Below, piece after piece: positions 1 through 10,300 of a stretch of 64,000 bases of DNA. A program made the position numbers and the translations under genes. Each line of letters begins with the position of its first letter. The stretch's first letter is position 1. Origin of the DNA: Nephrocerus scutellatus. Lineage: Eukaryota; Arthropoda; Insecta; Diptera; Pipunculidae. The notes under the pieces were generated by a model. It searched no databases, had not been told where the DNA came from, and saw only the letters and a program-made list of their open reading frames with translations. The stretch lies in NCBI GenBank assembly GCA_947095585.1, contig OX352763.1, forward strand, positions 26,151,462-26,215,461, in the 5' to 3' direction.

Positions 1-240
1 AAGTTTTGCACGTGAGAATATCAACAATCTCCTGATGGAACCAGATAGACCACGTGTTGAAAGACCACAGTTATAACTCAAACCTGATGATGGTACGAAC
101 GTGCCGAGATCCCAATGTCGCTGCGGACCACCCTATTGCTGGTATGTGCTGAGCATGGTTTGCATCACCAACCAAGACTGCATCCCCGAATAAGATTACT
201 AAACACGGGTGAAGGGAAGAAACCAGATACAACAATGATC
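1..240 (+). mobile_element. RTE-type LINE fragment, end of endonuclease domain
   Basis: The stretch aligns by eye with the longer plus-strand RTE copy at 44873-45100. Shared pieces are the 'ctcctgatggaacc' block, the 'agataga-cac-tgttga' block, 'gatgatggtacg-acgt-ccgag', and 'ggaccac' followed by a Tyr-Trp-like stretch. In the better copy this encodes the end of the apurinic-type endonuclease (TYRGANVDSDH). Here it is broken by indels and stops, and it is cut by the window edge. It is a dead remnant, not a host gene. Confidence 0.6.
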
Positions 241-544
241 CTTAGTAGGATTTGGTTTGTAAAACCGAAACCATATCTCGTTTTTTATAATTAGAGCATG
301 CTTCAAGAAATTTGCAACATTATAGTGCCTTGGCACTGCATGGGCTTGCAAATATTTGGATAGAAGTAAGTGTTGTGGTGGGTGGAGTTGAATTCACACC
401 GATGCACTACAAACTAATTGTGCTCATAATCCCACATTCCAGATTACTTCATACATCAACTCACCGTACATATGATGAATACAGCAGTATACGGCAATTG
501 TATATCACATGTACTGCATCGTATCATGTCTATTTGTAGTCTAA
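241..544. other. Unassigned intergenic DNA
   Basis: I see no coding exon, RNA gene or clear element here. A 75-codon open frame at 312-539 starts with TTG and resembles nothing I recognise. Confidence 0.4.
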
Positions 545-656
545 ATGATCAGTGCGGTGAGAAAAATTCGTGCGTTTTTTGTACACGCCTGGAATCGAAC
601 CCGGTGTCCTCCGAGGCCAATGATTCTTACCACTGCACCACCACTGCTTGATCTCT
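545..656 (-). mobile_element. tRNA-like sequence, probably a SINE head or tRNA pseudogene
   Basis: Read on the minus strand, this has a box A-like TGGTGCAGTGGTAAG and, about 30 nt later, a box B-like GGGTTCGATTCC. That is the internal promoter pair of tRNAs. The acceptor arms do not pair well, and the sequence runs into 'gtacaaaaaacgcacg' instead of a tRNA 3' end. A tRNA-derived SINE head or tRNA pseudogene therefore fits better than a working tRNA. It differs from the main SINE family found elsewhere in the window. Confidence 0.5.
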
Positions 657-659
657 CAA

Positions 660-960
660 ATCCAATTACAGCTCGAATCATACCATCCATGATTTAGATT
701 TCAATATCTTCCGTGACCCGAAACAACTACGGTTACGCAATAAGACTCGCCTGCAAAGACAAATAGTGTATCCAATCGCCGATCTCAAATCGAAGTGTTG
801 ATAGATCCTTGCCGAAATCCAAAATGAATGATGATAGGAACGTATTTAGGTGCCAACATAGAATCGGACGATTATCTTTTTGGTATGAGTATGTTGTTAT
901 ATCTGACAAAGGTAGCACCAGTCACACGAAAGGACTCCGACAGTGTGAAGTTATGGCATC
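660..960 (+). mobile_element. Highly decayed LINE endonuclease fragment
   Basis: At 700-760, 'cgaaacaactacggtta' matches the RTE copy at 45088. At 835-900 a frame reads TYLGANIESDDYLFGMSML, which parallels TYRGANVDSDHCLVGMVL of the copy at 44957-45010. The order of the two blocks is scrambled relative to that copy, so this is an old, rearranged remnant. Confidence 0.45.
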
Positions 961-2066
961 TATACAATGGCCTAAGAAGTGAAATGTACAAACCTTACCA
1001 AATTTCCATTAGTACTGTTGACTCCATAAGGCAATGTAGTTGCAATCATTGAAATTATTGGTTCATTGTTGAATGCAATAATCTTATAAATGGAGGATAC
1101 GCGAAGAACCATGCGATAAGCTTAGATGATCTAAAAAGGGCACAACAGAAAGAAATGATCAATATGGTAATCATTTATGTTGACATGAGGATTCAGGATA
1201 ATGCAACAAATTTACCAAACAGCTATTTGTATGATGGTAAGTATAAGTACAGTATAACTGTAGCCGGACATTAGCTTTGCTTACTAGTAGTCTATTATTT
1301 AAATCATTTTATGTATTTATTTATATTTTAAGGATATTAAAATCAATCTAAATCACTTGCACCACTCACATTAAATTTGCAGGCAATTAACGACCAACCT
1401 GTAGATCCATAAATTCTTATGCATAAAATTTTACCAGAAATATTACATATTGTAAAGTATATATATATAATCCAGTTAGGAAGCATCAAGCAATAAAATG
1501 AACAAACTCGTAGGTATTTCATCATGCGCGCTTAAATAAATTCCACCTGGAGTGCATGCAAGCTTGACTCCACTAAGTGTGCAGTGAGTTAAAATTGTTT
1601 TGTGGCATTCTCAAAATAATGAAATGCTTTTCCCGCGCTGCCACTATCCCTGTCCAACCATCCAATACTACCACACGACCTACTGTGTTATACAAATTTA
1701 AAAATTCTTATTTGAATTCTGAATAAACAGGGTGATGTTGAGTATTTATTTGCATAAAAACAAGACACAAGGAAAAAGGCAATAGGTTAACCATGATATT
1801 AATGATTAAAGTTTTGAAATGAATGCAAATGCTTTTGGTAGAAATTGCAAAACATATTTTAGACTGCAGGGCAGAAGTTTATTAATTTAGCAAAAATTTA
1901 GCTGGATACACCACCCATTGTTGATATAGATTTATATCGTTTTCAATGCACTTAACTACCCGTATACCTATAAACCACACCCAAAAAAGTCGTCACACTT
2001 CACTTATCTGCTCAGATCAGATCAAGTTTAATAATGTAATTAACAATCTGTGGCATTTGCATTGGA
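961..2066. other. AT-rich intergenic DNA, nothing recognised
   Basis: No exon with usable splice signals, no RNA gene and no repeat family member is apparent. The open frames are short and strongly AT-biased. Confidence 0.4.
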
Positions 2067-2070
2067 TCAT

Positions 2071-2097
2071 GAATCGTCGTCATCGTCGTTATCGTTG
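2071..2097. repeat. Short degenerate (CGT/CGTCAT)n microsatellite
   Basis: The run 'atcgtcgtcatcgtcgtta' continues as a degenerate CGT-rich trinucleotide tract. It produces the histidine/arginine-rich and aspartate-rich chance frames on the two strands. Confidence 0.6.
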
Positions 2098-2284
2098 TTT
2101 CGTTTTGTGTTCTGGTGATTTGTCCTGCAACAAAACGCACCAACACTACAATAATAATTGTGGCACTGCTCGACGGTGCATAGTGCACACCTATTTGCAC
2201 TTGCACTTGAGAGTGAGGTTCGCGTAATTCGAAGCCTCATTTCAGTTATTGCCCAGGCATATAGTACATTTTTTTTTAATGTAA

Positions 2285-2340
2285 ACCATGGTGCCATGAT
2301 GCCATGATGCCACGAAGCCACGATGCAACGAGCAACGAGC
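2285..2340. repeat. Short tandem repeat, about 8-9 bp unit
   Basis: Roughly six diverging repeats follow one another: tgccatga, tgccatga, tgccacga, agccacga, tgcaacga, gcaacgagc. The drift from CATGA to AACGA along the tract looks like a decaying minisatellite. Confidence 0.6.
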
Positions 2341-3035
2341 AGAAACACCAATGGGGACCAGATTTTCAGAACAAAACTACTATCCTTCAGTTAAGAATGG
2401 AGCAAATTAAAGTTCATAAGTAATTAACCAGGGTGCACAGATTACTGTTTACCGGAGATTGGGAACAATGTTGATTTTAACATTTACTCGTTGAGTTTAC
2501 TTGCATTCACTTTATACACAGCAACTGCTTATCTATATGGCATCTACTGTGGTAGGGAGCAACAGAAACCTACTATACTGCGATCTCTGTGTATAGTGCG
2601 CACAGAGTCATGGAAATCATGTTGAATTAAAGTATATTCGAGATTGTTCAAGCGACACTTAATAGGTTCGGGTTGGATTGACATCATTGCTGGTTTGCTG
2701 CTGGTTAACTGCGATAACCAATTTACCCATATTGTTTACATTTCGAAATGGAATGCAATGGGTTATTTTTTTCTTAGTCTTTTTTCTGTAGTTTGATACA
2801 TTCTTAATTTAAATGAAGAATGTTATAAGTCACTTTTAAACGTTGTTTTGCTTATCGCACAGTTTTTATATTTTAATGGTAAGCTGCTTCTAACCATGGT
2901 TGCATAACATTTGTGTACTAGAATGTGGTTTAACAACAAATAGTAACTTTAAGTAGTAATTTATGTCGTTATGTCGTTTAGTTACAAAATAGGTCGCCAA
3001 AAAAGGTCCTTTTACTTAAACAGGATAATATATTG
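2341..3035. other. Intergenic DNA, nothing recognised
   Basis: AT-rich sequence with no supported gene or repeat. No splice-bounded coding segment was found on either strand. Confidence 0.4.
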
Positions 3036-3039
3036 CATA

Positions 3040-3170
3040 TCTCTCACTCTCTGAAAGTCCATTCTAAATATTGGTGAAAGAATTTTCGAAATCGGTTCAG
3101 TAGTTTCGAAGATTACCTCATACACACAAACTAACATTACCTCTTTATAATATTATAGTATAGATAAAAA
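3040..3170 (+). mobile_element. Transposon 3'-tail-like sequence
   Basis: The text 'gaaatcggttcagtagttt' followed by 'cacacaaactaac' and ending 'ataatattatagtatagat' resembles a tail common in arthropod non-autonomous elements. A related phrase, 'atttcatacaaatcggttga', occurs near 48811. The family cannot be fixed from this piece. Confidence 0.35.
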
Positions 3171-3296
3171 AATGTCTTATGGTTTGTAATACGACACTAA
3201 AACTCAAAAATAAGACGATGGATTGAGCTGAAACCTTCACAGAATGTGCGTCTTAAAAAATCTCGGTAAACCAAATAGTGCCAATAATCGCGCAAC

Positions 3297-3705
3297 AGCT
3301 AAACTACTGGACTTATCGAACCATCACACCATATGTTCGTTTGATGCTCCGATAAGTATCTGTTTTTTGAGGCCGGTTAGGTGGCGCTGGAGTTGAGATG
3401 TCATCACGTTTAAAAGACGTCACCACGCATAAACAACTGGACGTATCAAAGCCATATTCACACAATATGTTCGTTTGGTACTCCTATAAGATTATATTTT
3501 TTTGACCCGGTTGGTGGCGCTAGAGTGGATATATTTAAGAAAATGTGGTTTGGCGTTTATTCTCGGTGCAAATATTTGGTTCCTCATAACGACTAAACCA
3601 CTAGACATATTGAAGCCATATTCATACAATATGTTCAATTAGTGCTTAAGGTTTATCCTTTTTTGAGCCCGGTAGGTGGCGCTGGAGTTGATATATTTTT
3701 GAAAA
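3297..3705. repeat. Three diverged tandem units, about 150 bp period
   Basis: Each unit has the same order: 'aaac(t)ac-tgga' or 'actaga', then a '(c)atattca-acaatatgttc' block, then a T run with 'tttttga-cccggt', then 'aggtggcgctggagt'. The last block recurs near 3378, 3511 and 3680. The units differ by many substitutions and indels. They are noncoding, and I take them for an internal array of an unidentified non-autonomous element or an old satellite. Confidence 0.65.
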
Positions 3706-4102
3706 TATGATTGTGCATATTTATGTTACCTCATCATGTCTAAACCACTGGACCTAACTTACTTACTTACTTAGACTTCTCCTATTCCTTTCCTTTATCC
3801 AATTTAACAGCGCGTTGTCGTGCGGGACTTCTGAATTGCATAAGCTTTTCAGAGAAGCCGCCAGATTTCGAGATCTTCGAATTTTTTTTATTATTTATTT
3901 GTTGGAGCATCCTTGGATGGCCGTTAAGAAATTCTAGATGGCTATAAGATATCGGTGATCAGATTAACTTAACCTTAGCAGTGTTTTCTTATTAATCTTA
4001 TTATTTAAGGTTTCTCCCTCTTTCCCTTTCTCATTCTTTCTCTCTTTTGCTCTGTTTAACTCCCCTTTCGATTAAAAACATTTATCCTTCTTTTAAAAGC
4101 AT
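3706..4102. other. 3' flank of the ARMC3 gene
   Basis: It holds a short (ACTT)n at about 3756-3775 and a pyrimidine-rich tract at about 4010-4050. No exon or element is seen. Confidence 0.4.
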
Positions 4103-4108
4103 TTTATT
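4103..4108 (-). terminator. Polyadenylation signal AATAAA of the ARMC3 gene
   Basis: On the minus strand AATAAA lies about 25 nt after the proposed TAA stop at 4134-4136. That implies a very short 3' UTR. A GT/T-rich stretch follows downstream. Confidence 0.6.
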
Positions 4109-4133
4109 GATACAATAAATTTATCTAACAAGA

Positions 4134-7100
4134 TTAAACTAAACGTAAATAATGTAGTGCCTCGCGACTTTCAATTGGATAGAATGCACCAATGTTATCC
4201 ATTAGATCGACAACATGTGTTGGCCTTAGCAATCGGCTGGGAAAATGTTTAAGGGCCTTGCAGTCGCTCTGTAAATAGTTAAACTTACAAATAACTTACA
4301 AATAATAATAATATGCTTTGATCGGGCTTCTCAACCACGAGATTACCTCAGTGTCGGCAATTGGCAATGGGATTTCATTGTATAATATACGGCCATCGAT
4401 GCCACGTATCAGTGTACAGGGTAATCCAATTTGATCCGCTAATCCTTTGAAAAGTAACGCTCTCTCGAAATACCCACCAACCTGTACCGAACCCAGCGGA
4501 ATGATGTTGCAATGCAATTCACATTTAAGCAAATATAAATGATTGAGTACTGATGATTCGCAGCAGGAAGTTTGTGGTGAACCATTCGGATTATAGCCAC
4601 ACATTTCGCTTGCCACAATTTCAGCAATGACTTTGGCACGATTGGCCATATTTACGAAGTCAATTGAATCAATTGGAGAGACTTTTGGCTCAAGAAGACC
4701 GCGGATCTGAGAAAGATTTGTTTGTTTGTTATGATGCATCGAAAAGTTGTAATTAACACGTTCGCTGACTTGTGTGGCTATGTTTTCGTATGTAAACGTG
4801 ATGTGAAGTGGTTCCAGCGATCATATAGTAAGCAACTATAAATTACCTCCAATTTACTTCGTAGCTTTTGCAGATAAGTAGGCAGATTAACATCCATGGG
4901 TGTGCGACAATAACACCACTCTTCGTCCATTTTATTCATTGATTCTTTGTACGGTAGCTCACCTTCTCTGTGATTTTTACCCTCGTTAGTAATTTCAGTC
5001 TCAGCTCTGGGCACACGAATAATTGTGTTTGCAGCACATGTGACCCGATTGAAATTAACGATAAAAACTGAATTGAATGGTGACACCTCATTAGCAATAA
5101 TATTTTGGAATACACGAAAATCATCAAATGCTTTTCTAGAAATAAGAAAATCCCCTGAGCCACACTCCAGCTTAGTGCTGTCAGTCAACGATAATTGTCC
5201 ACGAATGCAAAACTTTAATGATGGACTCTGCGAAAGAATGCTCTCTATAGCTAGAGACCATGTTGGACAAGGATACAAGGATTTGTGATCGAACAGTAGA
5301 CTGAAAAAGGAGATTAATTTATGTATGGTACATAAGCAAAGCGGTCTATATTTACTACTTTGATATAGGAATAAGAATTGGAACTTTGTATTTACCATTC
5401 CAGAACACCTTGGTCGGTGTATTCGTGTAGCATTTCGGGAAATCTTGTTGTTAACATTACGAAATTGGTAACGGCCGATTTAACAATGGTGGCTGATGAT
5501 TTTAATGCTCTAATAACTAGCTTTGCCAGCGAATTGATATGCAATTCCTTTCGGACATTCGTCTCAGTTGCAAGGGGTAGCAAACATTTGAAAACTTTCG
5601 CTAAGAGAACTGTTGAGCGATAAGAATTCTAGACGAGTACAAGGATTTTATTTTTAATTTCCATTACAACATCTTCGCTTTTTTTTTACCTTTAATGCCA
5701 CTCCTATAAAACTTTTGACGAAAGGATCATTCGACACAAGAACTTGTCGATGCTCATCACTATTTGCAAGTACTTCGGTTATGTCTAGAAGAGTCAGCAT
5801 AAAGTCCATTGGGATTTCAGAAAATTCTCGACTAATTAGTGTACTGATAATAGCTGTAAAGTTATTCTTCATCAACTCGTTTGAGGAGTTGACTATGGAT
5901 TTCTCCATCAATTCTCTAATCATGTTGGCAGCGTCTTCTCGGATCTTCATTTTAAATGAATTGTTTTGAACACACTCTGCAATTAAAAGGGACACAGATG
6001 CAGAGAAAAACCAATTCCAAGATAATATCCGCGGTATTACTAAGAAGAGACGCCACAAGATTCTTTTTGGTAATCTCTTGACATGCCCATGGATTTTTCA
6101 ACATTCTGCAAAGTCCAATGATAACATATTCTAAGCTTGCTTCTGTGGTGAAACAATGCAACAAAAGCTCTGTGATGCCAGAATCATGTAACTTGGACAA
6201 GTGTTGGTGGAATTTCGCAAGTTTACTAAAAATTCGCAATGCACAACATTTCTCTTGTGCAGTGTTTGCCGTGTGAAGGTACTGCAATATTTGTCCAAAA
6301 ATATTATGATCGAAATATATTTGCACCATATGCTCTGTGGACATTGCCTCTTCAACAACGCTTATGGCAATCGTATGACACGTGATCATTGATTCATCCA
6401 GAAGTACTTTGGCCAGCTGTTTCATTGCGAAGATGTCACGATCATACTCAAGGACTCCTGGAGCAACAATGATATGTTTTAAAATTCCCAATGCAGACTG
6501 TCTTACCTCTTCATATTTATTTGTGAGATCATTTAGTACGCGATCAAGGGGAAATCCTTCTTTCTGGAAAAATTCGCAGCTTTCCGGCACCAGGTTAACA
6601 CTAAGGATTTTTTCCAGCAGAACATATGATGTATGAATAATATCAGGATCCTTCGTTTCAGTAATATTCAAAAACAATCTTTGCAAAAAATCATCTCTTG
6701 CTGAAAGATCATTTGCGAGAACTGGATCACTAAGGCATACCGTCATTATGACAGTTATGTATTCAATACAAAAATCATCCAATTCAGTGGGGTAAAATTG
6801 CAACACCAATTGGAAGATTATCTCTGTAACATCTTTGTCGATTTGAGACAGCGAAAGTGTTTCGAAAAGTGTTGCAACAATTTTTAGAGCAAATCTGCGA
6901 ATAAAAATTTCGTAATCTTTGAGAAGCTGCCTTCTAGCCAATCGACCGGATAAATCTAAATCATTTAGTATTGCGACATTTTCGCTCCTTTTCTGGGCGA
7001 ATATGTCAAGGTGCCTTAGAACTTCAAGTAGAATTGGCTCTTCTTCGGCAGCTATCAAAAGAAGTGCGGATTTGATTTCGTTAAGAGTGATTTCCAGTTT

Positions 7101-7193
7101 TGGTAACGATTCCGTTTCAATCTGAGCTCGATCGACGTATTTATTCCTGGCACTATATATATCGGGATGGTTTTTTTTCGATTTCGTAGCCAT
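4134..7193 (-). CDS. ARMC3: Armadillo repeat-containing protein 3 homologue (six coding exons)
   Basis: Coding exons by inspection: 7193-6041, 5976-5690, 5628-5396, 5300-4847, 4706-4347 and 4268-4134. All five introns are GT..AG, of 64, 61, 95, 140 and 78 nt. The joined length is 2622 nt, 873 residues plus TAA, close to the known vertebrate ARMC3 length. Residues 1 to about 640 are helical leucine-rich armadillo-type repeats. Residues about 710-873 match the EDR1-like domain of ARMC3, with RALLFKGLADQIGLPCTLIRG around 791-811 (RALLFK, GLPC and RG are the landmarks) and HVVDLM at 847. The start is the first Met (MATKSKKNHPDIYSARNK). No signal peptide or membrane segment is seen. ARMC3 relatives are linked to cilia and spermatogenesis in animals; a testis or ciliated-cell role here is inferred from family. 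The last exon is only 45 codons including the stop. Exon 5 could read through its donor for 14 codons to a stop, giving a truncated isoform. Confidence 0.88.
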
Positions 7194-7317
7194 AATGCAA
7201 AAAAAGGTTCGTTAAAAATTAAAACTAAAATCAAATCGTCAAAAATGTGTCGGTAATATCTATGCTGTTCTAGAAAAAAGTCAACTAGTAAACGGTAAAG
7301 TAAAGTTTGTGAACTTT
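7194..7317 (-). promoter_or_regulatory. Probable 5' flank and leader of the ARMC3 gene
   Basis: This is the sequence directly upstream of the proposed ATG on the minus strand. I see no convincing TATA box or initiator. The assignment as promoter/leader rests on position only. Confidence 0.3.
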
Positions 7318-7448
7318 TAAATTCGTGTTGTTGGTGAGTGTGTAGGCTTGAGTTTGGTGGAGGTGGTGTTTTTTGGTGTTTGTAATTGGAGTGGTGTTCG
7401 GTGGGAGCGATTGTGGTTGGCGTTTTGCGGGTTTTTGGTGGGTGGCGA
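7318..7448 (-). repeat. A/C-rich strand-asymmetric tract (minus strand)
   Basis: On the minus strand the tract is made almost only of A and C, with recurring 'ccaccaaaaa', 'aacacca' and 'ccaacc' words. On the plus strand it reads G/T-rich. It recalls the CCAAAAGAC arrays at 31061 and 48445 but lacks their AGAC steps. It sits 125-255 nt upstream of the ARMC3 start codon. Confidence 0.5.
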
Positions 7449-7578
7449 TTATATTACGTCTAATGTAACTATTTAGACAATTTAGACAAAATGTGAAATG
7501 TCGCAACCGATAATTTCCATACATATTTGAAGTTGGCGAAGATTAACTAACACTAGACTTGTTAGCACCTTTAATCGA

Positions 7579-7609
7579 GATAATAATAATAATAATATAT
7601 AATAATAAT
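7579..7609. repeat. (AAT)n microsatellite
   Basis: A run of about ten AAT units is interrupted by one 'atat'. It abuts the truncated SINE fragment, so it may be the remains of an A/T-rich SINE tail. Confidence 0.75.
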
Positions 7610-7697
7610 GTTTGTCAGACATTCGCGAGAGGTGTAGCAGTGAAAAAGATTTTTGATGTTTTGACTCCTGCTCAGAAGTCCAACGCACTATCACTAT
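7609..7697 (-). mobile_element. Truncated SINE fragment (main tRNA-derived family)
   Basis: 'gtttgtcagac-ttcgcgagaggtg' and 'cctgctcagaagtcc' match the middle part and the end of the tRNA-like head of the SINE copies at 27361-27647 and 47954-48244, in the same order on the minus strand. Both ends are missing. Confidence 0.6.
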
Positions 7698-7759
7698 CAC
7701 TATCGATTGACATTATTATAAGCATTATGCGGAATACAATTTACAAAAAGTGCGAAATA

Positions 7760-10300
7760 TTATCATCATCCGTCCCGCAAAACATCTCTCCACCGGTCGC
7801 GATTTCGAGCCGATGTTATCCAGTTTGGCATCCACAATCTGTGGGCGTCCTGGTTTACGCCAACCTTCCAGCGTAGGCTTGGCCGGCCTCGCTGTCGTGT
7901 TCCATTAATCCTACCGCAAACGAGTTTTCAAGCTGGATCCTCTTCGCTCATGCGAGGTAGGTGTCTTGCCCATCGGAGCATATGAGCTTAATTCTATTCA
8001 CGATGTCGACATCGCATCGTAGATCTCATCATTATAAAGTCTCCGGAATCGTCCCTTCTTACATATGGGGCCAACAATTCTTCGTAAGACTTTCCTCTCG
8101 AACGCGACTAAGAGGTCAGAATGCTTCCTGCTAAGCACCCAAGTCTCGGATCCATATGTAAGTAAGTATGTTATGTTTAAATTCCTGGATTTGAAGAGTC
8201 TTGACAGACAGACTTTGTTGGCTTTAATCGTGTGCGTATTTCTGGTTCCATGCTCTTATCGGCTGCTACAGTTGACCGGAGATAGTTAAAGGATTGCACT
8301 ACTTCCAATTTGCGCTCCACTAATTTAATTGCGGGACCAATGTTGGATCTTCTACTCGCAGACGTGGCCAACATGTACTTTGTTTTGCTCTCATTTATGT
8401 GCAGCCCCAGATTTCGTGCAGCCTGCTCGATCTGGATGAAAGCTTCATGTTCAGCTCTTGGGTTTCTACCAACGATGTCAATGTCGTCTATACGTAAGCC
8501 AGTATCTAAATGGACTTATAGAGGATTGTTCCCCGTTACGTCAGAGTCTCGGATCAGTTTCTCCAGCGCCAGGTTAAAGAGGACGCAGTCCAGACCATCA
8601 CCTTGTCGGAGCCCGTTATAGATGTTGAGTGGGCTTAATAGTGATCTGGATATTTTTACTTGGCCCTGGTCAACCTACATAGCCGTTTCAGTTTATTTGG
8701 GACGCTGAATTCTCTCATGACTTTACAAAGCTATGCTCTGGTTACGCTATAATAGGCGGCCTATAAAAAGATGGTGTAGTGAATTTTGAAACTCTAGACA
8801 TTTTTCCATCGCCTGCCTAAGGGTGAAAATCTAACCAGTTGTTGATTTGCCGGGGATGAAACTATCCTTAAACGATAGAGGAGAAAATCTTTCGCCAGTC
8901 TTCTGGCATCGCTTATTCCTCCCATACTTGCACTATTAGTTCATGAATTGCTTGGTGTATTGCAGGGTCTCCTGTTTTTATCAGCTCCGCTGGGATACCA
9001 TCTGCTCCCGAGGCCTTTTTATTTTGGAGCCGATTTATCGCTTTGCTAACTTCGTCTATATTTTGGGGCGGCAGCTTAGTGTAGTCCTCGGTCATTGGTG
9101 AAGCCTCGAATACCTCAGTTAACTGGCCCTTTAGCAACTCATTAAAGTGCTCTTCTTCTTCCAGGCTGCTTACTTTGACCGGTGAACTGCTTTTTCATAT
9201 CTCCTGCGCTCTTTATTATTTTCATCTTCGCGTGCCCGCGTTCTATGAGATGGTTGGACTGCTCGATACGTAACATTCTTACGTTCAGTCGATGAAGAAT
9301 CAGTCGTTCCGATCGCTACAACTACTACCTATTCTTAAGGCGTGTCCATTTCTCTTCTTCGCCCGACATATCTCAGCCCCAGGACTTACTCTCCTGCATT
9401 TATGGCGAGTCCTATCGCTTGACAGTAGTTGTTTCTGCTCTCTTCGTTGCGGATGCAGTCTTTCGTAATGATGCAATCCACCCTCGGAGCACCATACCAA
9501 CAAGATAGTGGTCCGAGTCAACGTTGGCACCTCGGTACGTTCGTACCGTCATTAGGTTCAGGTTGTGGCGACGGTCTATCAACGCGTGGTCCATCTGGTT
9601 GCAAATGGCTCCATCCGGAGATACCCAGTTCGCTTTGTGGATATTTTTACGCACTAACCTTACTCGCAACAACCAAATTATTGCTTGCTGCCATCTCTAT
9701 GACTCGTTGTCCATTGTCATTGTACTGCCTGAATACTGGCTCCCTACCTATTTCGGCATTCATATCCCCCAGAATGAATTTTACGTCATACTGAGGACAG
9801 GCATGGCGTTCCCGTTCGACTGATTTAAAGAATTCTTCTTTTTCATCATCTGGGTAATCTTCTGTAGGTGCGTGAACGTTTATGAGGCTTATGTTTTTAA
9901 ATCTGCCCCGCACGAGAAGGGTGCATAGCCGTTCATTTATTGATTTAAAACCTATAACGGTGGGTTTAATTCTTTTGCTGACTAGAAACCCCAACCCGAG
10001 CACATGATGTCTTGCATGACAGCTGTAATATATGTCATTTTCTGATTTTTGTAAGACACCATTCCCCGTCCACCGCATCAGCAGGATTGCTGTTATGTCA
10101 GCATTATATTTGGACAGGATATTGGCTAGCTGCTGTGCAGCTCGAGCTCTTTACGGTGAGCGTACGTTCCATGAAAGGATGAGTTCCATCGTTGCTGTGG
10201 TCGTCGTCGTTAATCGTATCGCATCCAGGGCTGATTTTGGGTTATGTAATAGTTCTTTTTACGGGCGAGGTTATTGGTCGAAGGGAATAGCCCGATAATT
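7760..10300 (-). mobile_element. RTE-type LINE copy, near full length but inactivated
   Basis: Read on the minus strand, the element starts near 10300. An endonuclease frame starts at 10189 (MELILSWNVRS, the expected WN motif). It continues with GDMNAEIGREPVFRQ near 9750, part of the AP-endonuclease-like domain. The reverse transcriptase N-terminal region includes KKASGADGIPAELIK near 9000-9030, and the C-terminal region includes VVQSFNYL near 8290. The 3' end at about 7760 has (TGA)n-like repeats. The AP-endonuclease catalytic glutamate region reads LLMRW where LQEMRW or similar is normal. Several stops and frameshifts break the frame, and part of the central reverse transcriptase is deleted between 8620 and 8900. 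RTE elements copy themselves by target-primed reverse transcription; this copy cannot. Confidence 0.8.

Noticed and set aside
4439..4639. Minus-strand frame overlapping ARMC3 exon 5 in another register
   Set aside because: It is a shadow of the exon. The exon's own frame shows the EDR1-like domain and is splice-consistent.
4740..4800. Acceptors at 'acatag' or 'gtcag' for exon 5 of ARMC3
   Set aside because: Both give the wrong phase with the donor at 4846. The acceptor tttctcag before 4706 restores the frame.
5977..6040. Alternative donor within exon 1 (GGTTTTTC near 6010) giving an intron of about 35 nt
   Set aside because: An intron that short is below the usual fly minimum. The donor GTAATACC at 6040 gives 64 nt and keeps the frame.
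7559..7876. Plus-strand 105-codon frame
   Set aside because: It runs through an (AAT)n tract, a SINE fragment and the 3' end of an antisense RTE copy, with no protein motif.
9300..9823. Overlapping frames of 76-121 codons on both strands
   Set aside because: All lie in the RTE endonuclease region. Only the minus-strand frames show endonuclease motifs; the plus-strand ones are antisense.
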